Shown here piece by piece: positions 57,384-64,000 of a DNA stretch of 64,000 nt. Every line of letters starts with the position of its first letter. Positions within the stretch are counted from its first letter, which is position 1. Both the position numbers and the translations under genes were made by a program. A model generated the notes under the pieces. The model made no database searches and was not told the origin of the DNA. It saw only the letters and a list, made by a program, of their open reading frames with translations. The stretch comes from Azospirillum brasilense (lineage in GTDB: Bacteria; Pseudomonadota; Alphaproteobacteria; Azospirillales; Azospirillaceae), in assembly GCF_001315015.1 (NCBI RefSeq), contig NZ_CP012915.1:1226501-1290500 (forward strand), in the 5' to 3' direction.

Positions 57384-59462
57384 ATGGGCGGCGCCCTTCC
57401 ACCCCCGGTCGCCGGAACACCCGCCGCCCCCGCGGCGGCGACCACCCCCGCGCCCGCCCCGGCGGTGGTCGCCGAGGGCACGGTCAAGGCCCTGCCGGAG
57501 CGGTTGCAGGACATCGCCCGCCCGGTCGTGCTGACCGGCACCGTCGTCGGCACCACGCCGGAGGGCCTGGCCCGCGTGCGCACCCAGGCTGGCGAGGTGC
57601 TTGTGCAAACCCCGACGCCGCTGCCCGCCGACAAGCCGGTGACTCTCCAGATCACCCCGGCGCAGGTGCTTCTGGAACAGGCCCAGGCCGCGTCGACCGA
57701 CCCCGCCGCGGCCTCCCCCGCACTGAGCCTCGCGGCGAAGGTTCTGGTGCTGACCCAAGGCACCCCCTCGACCGCCGCGCCGGGTGTCCCGACCTTGCCG
57801 ACCGCAGGCGGACCGACGCCGGCCATTCCCGGCCAGACCGGAGCGACGTCCACACAAGGTTCGGCCCCTCAGGGTTCGGCAACGCCGGTGGTGATCCTGC
57901 CCAGCCCGGCGTCCACCACGCCGACGGTGGGACCGGCGGGCCAGCCGCTTCCTCTGCTGCTGCCGGGCACCATCGTTCCGGCACTGGTCATCGCCGCGGC
58001 ACCGAAGCCACCGGCTCCGCCCGGTGCGGCCTCGGCCCTGCCCGGCCAGCCCACCGCCATACCGGCGCCGGCGCCATCCCTTCCCGTCACGGACGGCGGC
58101 AGCGGTCAAGCCCCGACACCAACACAAGCCGACCAGCCCAACACGACCCCCGTACCTCCGCAGGCGCCGTCCACGCCGTCGGGCCCATCGCCGCTCCCCG
58201 GCAAGCCGATGCTCGACACCACGGTGGAACTCGGCGGCGATGCGGCGCATCCCGGCGGGGACCTGCCGGAACCCGCCCCCACGAAACCGCCCCCCGCGAA
58301 GCCTGCGGGGGAACCGGTCCTGACCCAAGGCGGCACCGTCGCCCTCAAGATCCTGACCGTCACGCCCCCGCCGGACCAGCCGCAGGCCGTCCCGCCGGAC
58401 GATGGCTCTCCGCCACCGGACGGCCAGAGCGCCGGCAACCCGCCCCGCAAGGACGGCGCCCCGCCCCAACCCGCTTTTCAATCCCCGGCGGCACCGCAAC
58501 CGGCCCCGGCCTCGCCCCGCGGCACCGCAACCCCAACCGCAGCGCCCACGATGCCCGGTGCGGACCCCGGCTCCTCCCCAGCAACGCCGGAGACGCCTGA
58601 CGGGCTGGTGCTGAGGGGCACGGTGGCCGGCAGCACGTCGCAGGGCCAGCCGATCCTCGCCACGCCGCAGGGAATGCTGGCGCTGAACGTTCAGGCGAGC
58701 CTGCCGCAGGGCAGCGCCGTCACCGCCGTCCTGACCGACCCGGCCAAGGCGCTCCAGACCGCACCGCCCCCGCTCGCCACGGAACCGGGGCCGCTGAGCG
58801 AACGGGACTGGCCCGCCATGCGTCAGCTCCTGAGCGCGCTCGCCGGGGTGGACCGCTCCGCCGCGCAGACGCTGATCGGCACGGTGATGCCGCAGCCGAA
58901 CCGCAAGCTGGGCGCGGCGATGAGTTTCTTCCTGTCGGCGATCCGCGGCGGCGACGCCCGCGGCTGGCTGGGGGAGGACGCCGCCTCCGCCCTGGAAAAA
59001 TCCGGCCAGGGAAGCCTGCTGTCCCAGCTGGAGCGCGAGTTCCGCAGCCTTCAGCAGCAGGCGGGCGATCCGCTGCCCGGCGACTGGCGCCCCTACACCC
59101 TGCCGATGATGGACGCCAACGGGCTTTTGCCGATCAAGCTGCACATCCATCCCATAAATTCGGAAGAGGACGGCAAGACGGGCCGCAAGGGCGGCGACAA
59201 GGGGAGCCGCTTCCTGCTCGACCTGGATCTCAGCCGTCTCGGCCCGATGCAGCTCGACGGGCTGGTGCAGCCCAACCGGTTCGACCTGATCCTGCGCAGC
59301 CACACGCCTCTGGAGCCGGAAATCCGCCTGGACCTGATCCAGATTTTCGCGGACAGCATCCGCGCCGTGGGCTACATCGGCGGCCTGTCCTTCCAGTCCG
59401 GCGCCAAATGCTGGGTCAAGCTGACCCGCGTCGGGGCCGGCGGCAGCAGCTACACCGCCTGA
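57384..59462 (+). CDS. FliK-like hook-length control protein (putative)
   Basis: A 692-residue protein. Residues 1 to about 405 are a proline-, alanine- and threonine-rich low-complexity region, as FliK proteins use as a molecular ruler. The C-terminal 150 residues (RFLLDLDLSRLGPMQLDGLV, LRSHTPLEPEIRLDLIQIFA, IRAVGYIGGLSFQ) resemble the FliK C-terminal gate-binding domain. No exact family name can be fixed from the sequence alone. It lies 7 bases after flhG and reads as part of the operon. It is longer than E. coli FliK (405 residues). Confidence 0.6.
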   Translation: MGGALPPPVAGTPAAPAAATTPAPAPAVVAEGTVKALPERLQDIARPVVLTGTVVGTTPEGLARVRTQAGEVLVQTPTPLPADKPVTLQITPAQVLLEQAQAASTDPAAASPALSLAAKVLVLTQGTPSTAAPGVPTLPTAGGPTPAIPGQTGATSTQGSAPQGSATPVVILPSPASTTPTVGPAGQPLPLLLPGTIVPALVIAAAPKPPAPPGAASALPGQPTAIPAPAPSLPVTDGGSGQAPTPTQADQPNTTPVPPQAPSTPSGPSPLPGKPMLDTTVELGGDAAHPGGDLPEPAPTKPPPAKPAGEPVLTQGGTVALKILTVTPPPDQPQAVPPDDGSPPPDGQSAGNPPRKDGAPPQPAFQSPAAPQPAPASPRGTATPTAAPTMPGADPGSSPATPETPDGLVLRGTVAGSTSQGQPILATPQGMLALNVQASLPQGSAVTAVLTDPAKALQTAPPPLATEPGPLSERDWPAMRQLLSALAGVDRSAAQTLIGTVMPQPNRKLGAAMSFFLSAIRGGDARGWLGEDAASALEKSGQGSLLSQLEREFRSLQQQAGDPLPGDWRPYTLPMMDANGLLPIKLHIHPINSEEDGKTGRKGGDKGSRFLLDLDLSRLGPMQLDGLVQPNRFDLILRSHTPLEPEIRLDLIQIFADSIRAVGYIGGLSFQSGAKCWVKLTRVGAGGSSYTA

Positions 59463-59476
59463 CGAGCCTGGACGCC

Positions 59477-59839
59477 ATGCACCGCCGCGAGCTTCTGACC
59501 ACCGCCGCCAACCCGGACGCCCGCCACGACTATCTGGTGGAGTTGCACGGGGAACCGGCGCCCGGCACCCGCCTGACCCTGCGCTACGTTCCCGACCGCG
59601 CGGTCGTGACGCCGGATGGTGTCGCCGCTTATCTCGGCGCCCTGTCCGACACCGCGGCGGCGGCCGGCCCGGAATCCCTGGCCGTCGCCGTGCTCGACGA
59701 TCTGAACAACGAACTGATCCCCCGCTGGGTGGAGGTCACGGTGGAGCGGTCCCTGCCTGTCCCCCAGCGCGTGGTCATCGAGGACCGCCAGCCCGGTTGG
59801 GACAACCCGCATCTTTTCGCCCGGATGCGGCGCGTCTGA
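59477..59839 (+). CDS. QueF-like tunnelling-fold protein lacking the catalytic cysteine
   Basis: A 120-residue protein. When read against my memory of Bacillus QueF, three segments align: LRYVPDRAVVTPDGVAAYLG with the QueF strand and YL-helix, LDDLNNELIPRWVEVT with the DL...PR segment, and QPGWDNPHLFARMRRV with the QueF end. The QueF segment with the active-site cysteine (near CPxTGQPD) is replaced here by VELHGEPAPG, with no cysteine at all in the protein. It starts 14 bases after the FliK-like gene and is last in the operon. The function is unknown; it may be a pseudo-enzyme. Confidence 0.5.
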   Translation: MHRRELLTTAANPDARHDYLVELHGEPAPGTRLTLRYVPDRAVVTPDGVAAYLGALSDTAAAAGPESLAVAVLDDLNNELIPRWVEVTVERSLPVPQRVVIEDRQPGWDNPHLFARMRRV

Positions 59840-59955
59840 TCCTCCGATCCCCGCCTCGCCCGTCGTCCAGCATGGCTGCACCGCGCCAAGTCACAGCTTT
59901 CACCGCTTGATTTCCTCAACCCGCATGCGAATAAAGCGGGTCGGCCGGTGCGTGG

Positions 59956-61590
59956 ATGAGTCTGTTGAAACGTACACGAATATTAAGGCGCGTCCAAACC
60001 CTCTGGGCGCGCGTTGGGCTTCGCGCACGCCTCGAGGCCTTCATCCTGCTCGCCCTTCTTCCGATGGTGGGTCTGGTCGTCGTCCTTCTGCTTCAAGAGC
60101 GCAACCAGGACATCGGGCGGGCGCGCGATGCCACCCGCCTGCTCGCCGACCGGGGGGCGCAGCAGCAGGCGCAGATCGTTCAGCAGGCGCATAGCGTTCT
60201 CCAGCTTCTCACCCTGGTCCCCGACATCCGGGAGGCGAGCCCCGGCCGTTGCGCGACGATGTTGAAACAGGCGACCGACCTTTATCCTTGGAGCACCGGC
60301 TTTGGGGTGTTCAACCCCGACGGCAACCTGTTGTGCAGCAGCAACCGGAGCCGGCCCATGAACGTGGGCGACCGTGACTATTTCCGCGAGGCGCTTACGA
60401 CGCGCGGCTTCACGGTCAGCAACTTCCTGATCGGGCAGAACAGCAAGCAACCCCGCGTGGTCGCGGCCCTGCCGATTCTCGGTGACGATGGTTCGGTCAT
60501 CCGCGTCCTGTTGGCCGGGGTGGACTTGAACTGGCTTGCGGAACTGTCCGTCGAAATCGCCCATGAGTCCGGTGGAACCGTATCGCTGTTCGATTCCGAA
60601 GGGACGATCCTCGCGCGCGTGCCGGACCCGCAGGGGATTGTCGGGCGATCGATGGCCGATCACCCGATGGTGCGAAAAATCATGGAGGAGGAGGCCGGGA
60701 TCATCGAGGACGACGGTCTGGACGGCATTCCCCGGATCAGCGGATTCTCGACCCTGGAGGAAACCGGCGCCAAGATCGTCGTCGCCGTCGCGCGCGACGA
60801 CATTCTGGCCGCGGCCGACCGGAACCTGTTTCTGGGAACCGGCGTCATGGCCGGCGTGGTGCTCCTGATCGTCGGCGGGGTCTGGGTGCTGATGGAGGTG
60901 ATGGTCCTGCGCCGCCTGCGGGATCTCAAGGCGTCGGCGGCGTTCCTGTCGTCCGACCTCTTCGATCCCCATGCCCCCTGCACGCCCGCGCCGGTCCACC
61001 CGTCCGAGTTCAGCCAAGTCGCCCAGGCGATGCGGACGATGGGACGGACACTGAGCGCCATTGCCTTCGAGGACCGCCTGACCGGGCTCGCCAACCGGCG
61101 CTTCTTCGAGGCCCATGTGGAGCGCCTTCGCGAGCAGCCGGCGCAGGATCAAACCGCGATCGCCATCCTCTACATCGATCTCGACGGGTTCAAGCCGATC
61201 AATGACCAGCATGGGCACCACACGGGCGATCTGGTGTTGAAGGAGATCGGCGACCGGCTGGCCCGTTGCGTGCGCCAGGGGGATTTCGCCGCGCGCCTCG
61301 GCGGCGACGAATTTGCGGTGCTGCTCTCCCTGGCGGACGCTCATCAGGCGCACTACGCCATGGATGTGGCCAGACGGATCATCAACAGCGTCTCCGCTCC
61401 GATCACCGCCGACGGGTTCGACGTCCGGATCGGGTGCAGCATCGGTGTCGCGCTCTGGCCGGCAGACGCCGCAGACCTGTCCGTGGCGCTCCAGCACGCC
61501 GACCGGGCGCTGTACGCCGCCAAACGCGCCGGCCGCGCGCGCGTGGCGGCCTATTCGGATCTACCCACCGACAACGCCATGGTCAATTGA
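59956..61590 (+). CDS. Diguanylate cyclase with periplasmic Cache domain
   Basis: A 544-residue membrane enzyme that makes cyclic di-GMP. Two membrane helices (about residues 27-47 and 297-319) enclose a Cache-type sensor (GVFNPDGNLLCSSNRSRPMN, DRDYFREAL). The GGDEF domain is intact: RLGGDEFAVLL, with the allosteric site RQGD five residues ahead. DRLTGLANRRFFE opens it. A HAMP-like segment lies between. It stands beside the flagellar genes and probably tunes motility, but has its own short upstream region. Confidence 0.92.
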   Translation: MSLLKRTRILRRVQTLWARVGLRARLEAFILLALLPMVGLVVVLLLQERNQDIGRARDATRLLADRGAQQQAQIVQQAHSVLQLLTLVPDIREASPGRCATMLKQATDLYPWSTGFGVFNPDGNLLCSSNRSRPMNVGDRDYFREALTTRGFTVSNFLIGQNSKQPRVVAALPILGDDGSVIRVLLAGVDLNWLAELSVEIAHESGGTVSLFDSEGTILARVPDPQGIVGRSMADHPMVRKIMEEEAGIIEDDGLDGIPRISGFSTLEETGAKIVVAVARDDILAAADRNLFLGTGVMAGVVLLIVGGVWVLMEVMVLRRLRDLKASAAFLSSDLFDPHAPCTPAPVHPSEFSQVAQAMRTMGRTLSAIAFEDRLTGLANRRFFEAHVERLREQPAQDQTAIAILYIDLDGFKPINDQHGHHTGDLVLKEIGDRLARCVRQGDFAARLGGDEFAVLLSLADAHQAHYAMDVARRIINSVSAPITADGFDVRIGCSIGVALWPADAADLSVALQHADRALYAAKRAGRARVAAYSDLPTDNAMVN

Positions 61591-61603
61591 ACGACCTGGG
61601 TAG

Positions 61604-62041
61604 TCAGGTTTCCAGTTCGCTTTCTTCCCGCTGGCGGCGGCGGAATCCGACCAGTGCGGTCTCATCCAGCATGTTGGCTTCCTTGCGCTTGAGCTTCTCC
61701 TTCTCGCGCTTCAGCCGCTCCTCTTCGGCCAGCTCGTAGCGCTTCAACTCCTGGAAGGCTTCGGCCATCTCGTCGGTGGCGACGGCGATCTGGGCCTCCA
61801 CCTGCCCCATGGACTGGGTCAGGCGTTTGCCGCGCTCCATCGCCGCCTGGATGTAGTTGCTGTAGGTGAAGGCGTATTCGACGTTGCCGCGGGCGGTGTC
61901 GCGCTCCGCCGCGATCTCCTCCTTCAGCCGCTCGATCTCCGCCTGGAGCCGGTCGGCGAGGTTCTGCAATTCCGCCAACGCCCGGCGCTTCTCGTCGAGC
62001 TTCCATTTCTGGAGGCGGATGATGGTCTTCAGACTGCTCAT
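61604..62041 (-). CDS. fliJ: Flagellar export protein FliJ
   Basis: A 145-residue coiled-coil protein, the stalk of the FliI export ATPase. It starts [20 protein letters not shown], and most of the rest is a helical charged repeat ([16 protein letters not shown]). ATG 62041 overlaps the fliI stop by four bases; the in-frame ATG at 62056 lies inside fliI and is rejected. FliJ is assigned from length, coiled coil and its place after fliI. Confidence 0.85.
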   Translation of the reverse strand: MSSLKTIIRLQKWKLDEKRRALAELQNLADRLQAEIERLKEEIAAERDTARGNVEYAFTYSNYIQAAMERGKRLTQSMGQVEAQIAVATDEMAEAFQELKRYELAEEERLKREKEKLKRKEANMLDETALVGFRRRQREESELET

Positions 62042-63441
62042 TCTTGCGGCGGCCACTGTTCAATGCCGAAGATGGCGGCAAGCTGGGCGTAGCTGTTGTC
62101 GAGGTCGGTCGCCTCGCGCTTGCCCTGCTTGAGGAATGCCTCCAAAGCCGGCTGGAAATGGATGGCCTCGTCCACCTGCGGGTCGGTGCCCTTGCGGTAG
62201 GCGCCCAGGCGGATCATCTCCGCCATGTTGTCGTAGGACGACATCAGCCGCCGCGCGTGGTTCACCAGCTCGTTCTCCATGGGGGAATTGCAGCCGGGCA
62301 TGGTGCGCGACACGCTGCGCAGGATGTTGATGGCCGGGTAGCGCCCACGCTCGCCGATCTGGCGCTCCAGGACGATGTGGCCGTCCAGGATGCCGCGCAC
62401 GGCGTCGGCGATGGGTTCGTTGTGGTCGTCGCCCTCCACCAGCACGGTGAACAGGCCGGTGATCGAGCCCGACCCGCTGAGGCCCGGCCCGGCGCGCTCC
62501 AGCAGGCGCGGCAACTCGGCGAAGACGGTGGGGGGATAGCCCTTGGTCGTCGGCGGTTCGCCGGCGGACAGGCCGATCTCGCGCTGGGCCATGGCGAAGC
62601 GGGTCACGCTGTCCATCATGCACAGTACGTTGCAGCCGGCGTCGCGGAAGGCCTCCGCCACGGCCAGCGTCATGTAGGCGGCCTGGCGGCGCATCAGCGG
62701 CGCCTCGTCGGACGTGGCGCAGACCACGACGCTGCGCGCCAGCCCCTCCTCCCCCAGATCCTCGGTGATGAATTCCTGAAGCTCGCGCCCGCGTTCGCCG
62801 ATCAGCCCGATCACCGCGACCTCCGCGCCGGAGAAGCGGGCGAGCATCGACATGACCGACGACTTGCCGACGCCGGAGCCGGCGAAGATGCCCATGCGCT
62901 GGCCGCGGCAGCAGGTGAGGAAGGCGTTGATGGCGCGGATGCCCAGGTCCAGCTTCTCGCCCACACGGGCGCGGGAATGGGCGGGCGGCGGGTTGTTGCG
63001 GATGGGAACGCCGTGCGTCCCCTTGGGCAGCGGCCCCTTGCCGTCCACCGGCTCGCCCAGCGCGTTGATGACGCGGCCGAGCCACGCCTCCGTCGGGAAG
63101 ACCATGGGCTGGCTGTCCGACACCAGCGCGCGGCAGCCCAGCCCGACCCCGTCGATGGAGCCGAAGGGCATCAGCAGCGCGCGGCCCTGGCGGAAGCCCA
63201 CCACCTCGCAGGGGACCTGCCGGCCGTTGCGGGACTCCACGATGCAACGGCCACCCACCGACAATTCCTTCTCGATCCCCCCGACCTCGACCAGCAGGCC
63301 GAGCACGGCGGTGACCCGCCCGAACCGGCTGCAACCGGAAACGGACTCGATTTCCTGAAGGATGCGGGCAAGGTCGGCGGGCACGGTCTTGCGGATCAGC
63401 AAACGGGAATGGGACGGGTGAACCGGGCGCAGGCGGCGCAA
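62038..63441 (-). CDS. fliI: FliI, flagellar export ATPase
   Basis: A 467-residue (or shorter) F1-beta-like ATPase that powers flagellar protein export. Walker [47 protein letters not shown] and [17 protein letters not shown] are typical. The start is uncertain: a TTG at 63441 gives 467 residues, while a GTG at 63384 gives 448, close to the family. Neither has a good ribosome-binding site. It is divergent from ctrA, as in Caulobacter. Confidence 0.93.
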   Translation of the reverse strand: MRRLRPVHPSHSRLLIRKTVPADLARILQEIESVSGCSRFGRVTAVLGLLVEVGGIEKELSVGGRCIVESRNGRQVPCEVVGFRQGRALLMPFGSIDGVGLGCRALVSDSQPMVFPTEAWLGRVINALGEPVDGKGPLPKGTHGVPIRNNPPPAHSRARVGEKLDLGIRAINAFLTCCRGQRMGIFAGSGVGKSSVMSMLARFSGAEVAVIGLIGERGRELQEFITEDLGEEGLARSVVVCATSDEAPLMRRQAAYMTLAVAEAFRDAGCNVLCMMDSVTRFAMAQREIGLSAGEPPTTKGYPPTVFAELPRLLERAGPGLSGSGSITGLFTVLVEGDDHNEPIADAVRGILDGHIVLERQIGERGRYPAINILRSVSRTMPGCNSPMENELVNHARRLMSSYDNMAEMIRLGAYRKGTDPQVDEAIHFQPALEAFLKQGKREATDLDNSYAQLAAIFGIEQWPPQE

Positions 63442-63661
63442 TTTGCGGTGGGCCGAGAGTCCGCCGCCATGCCGCCCGTGTCATGCTCGTCCAAAAACAT
63501 TAACGTTAAATGAAGTGCTATGCCTCTGGCGTTAAGCTGAATCGTCTGTTAACCTGTGTAAACAGACGAGCGGATCTGTTAAGGGAATTGGTTAAGGAAC
63601 TGCGGGACAGCAACGCCGCTTCGGAAGCCAGAAACGCGCCATCAAACATCGGGATATCGCC
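63442..63661. promoter_or_regulatory. Divergent fliI / ctrA control region
   Basis: 220 bases. Six TTAA motifs (63500, 63506, 63532, 63549, 63579 and 63592), one GANTC site (GAATC, 63539-63543) and a 9-bp inverted repeat (63542-63569). CtrA binds TTAA-N7-TTAA. No exact pair with a spacing of seven is present, so the TTAA set counts as half-sites only. Confidence 0.55.
63542..63569. repeat. Inverted repeat in the ctrA promoter region
   Basis: TCGTCTGTT (63542-63550) and AACAGACGA (63561-63569) are perfect 9-bp arms around a 10-base spacer that begins with the last part of a TTAA motif. It may be an operator or form a hairpin in the 5' leader. It is too far from either coding end to be a usual terminator. 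Confidence 0.7.
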
Positions 63662-64000
63662 ATGAGGGTTCTGCTGGTCGAAGACGATTCCTCCACGGCC
63701 AAGAGCATCGAACTGATGCTCCAGTCGGAAGGCTACATCGTCGACTCTACCGACCTCGGTGAGGATGGACTCGAAATCGGCAAGCTGTACGATTACGACA
63801 TCATCATCCTCGATCTGATGCTGCCGGACATCGACGGATACGAGGTGCTGCGCCGCCTGCGCGCCGCCCGTGTGACCACGCCGATCCTCATTCTTTCCGG
63901 CCTGTCGGAACTGGACCACAAGATCAAGGGTCTGGGCTTCGGCGCCGACGACTACCTGACCAAGCCCTTCGACAAGCGCGAACTGATCGCCCGCATCCAG
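63662..64000 (+). CDS. ctrA: CtrA, cell-cycle response regulator (3' end cut by window edge)
   Basis: The first 113 residues of Ctr[21 protein letters not shown] and [17 protein letters not shown] are nearly as in Caulobacter CtrA, with the phospho-acceptor at D51. TPILILSGL and [17 protein letters not shown] follow. The DNA-binding domain lies beyond the window. CtrA controls flagellar, division and methylation genes. The ATG is at 63662. Confidence 0.95.
   Translation, partial: MRVLLVEDDSSTAKSIELMLQSEGYIVDSTDLGEDGLEIGKLYDYDIIILDLMLPDIDGYEVLRRLRAARVTTPILILSGLSELDHKIKGLGFGADDYLTKPFDKRELIARIQ

Noticed and set aside
63500..63595. Complete CtrA boxes
   Set aside because: No pair of TTAA motifs is spaced by exactly seven bases, so I report only half-sites.

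Overview
This window is chromosomal DNA from a high-GC alphaproteobacterium, most likely a Rhodospirillales member close to Azospirillum. The case rests on a CcrM methyltransferase, a CtrA response regulator, a FlbD-type sigma54 activator at the core of a flagellar operon, the order mutY / DUF721 / DsbA / smc, and a rhizobial-style hup/hyp hydrogenase-maturation operon. I see no tRNA, rRNA, CRISPR array, insertion sequence or prophage gene.

Layout. 1-2.2 kb: two tandem, very similar secreted metallo-beta-lactamase-fold hydrolases (the first loses only its last codons at the window edge). 2.4-10.8 kb: hupE facing a tightly overlapped operon hupF, hupIJ (rubredoxin fused to a HupJ/HybE chaperone), hupK, hypA, hypB, a LysE-type exporter, hypF, hypC, hypE. 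hypD is missing from its usual place. A near-perfect FNR-type site lies between hupE and hupF, suggesting low-oxygen control. 10.9-18.3 kb: an exopolysaccharide-type sugar transferase, a C-terminal processing protease, a double cold-shock protein, a YchJ-like SEC-C protein, a double cyclic-nucleotide-binding protein, rnhB, ccrM and folB. Four GANTC sites sit just before ccrM. 18.3-27.7 kb: a PAS histidine kinase, a DUF1194 protein, mutY, a DUF721/DciA-like gene, a DsbA-like thiol oxidoreductase and smc.

27.8-31.6 kb holds an FAD oxidoreductase, a lipoprotein, an OmpW porin, a two-CBS protein and an orphan NarL-type regulator. 32.1-37.9 kb is a fatty-acid beta-oxidation operon (MerR regulator, thiolase, HAD/enoyl-CoA hydratase fusion, acyl-CoA dehydrogenase) with an inverted repeat ahead of the regulator. 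38.2-47.5 kb holds a small membrane protein, a giant alpha-2-macroglobulin-like protein whose thioester motif is destroyed, a sensor kinase, an aminotransferase and an XRE regulator.

48.0-59.8 kb is a flagellar operon on the plus strand: fliF, fliH, fliN, a motA-like gene, flbD, flhA, flhF, flhG, a FliK-like gene and a small QueF-like protein that lacks the catalytic cysteine. A good -24/-12 sigma54 promoter candidate precedes fliF. It is followed by a diguanylate cyclase, the fliI-fliJ pair on the minus strand, and the start of ctrA, which runs off the right edge. The fliI/ctrA intergenic region carries six TTAA motifs, one GANTC site and a 9-bp inverted repeat.

Taken together, the window joins anaerobic hydrogenase maturation, the CcrM/CtrA cell-cycle circuit and flagellum assembly. 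All assignments are from reading motifs by eye. No database search was run.
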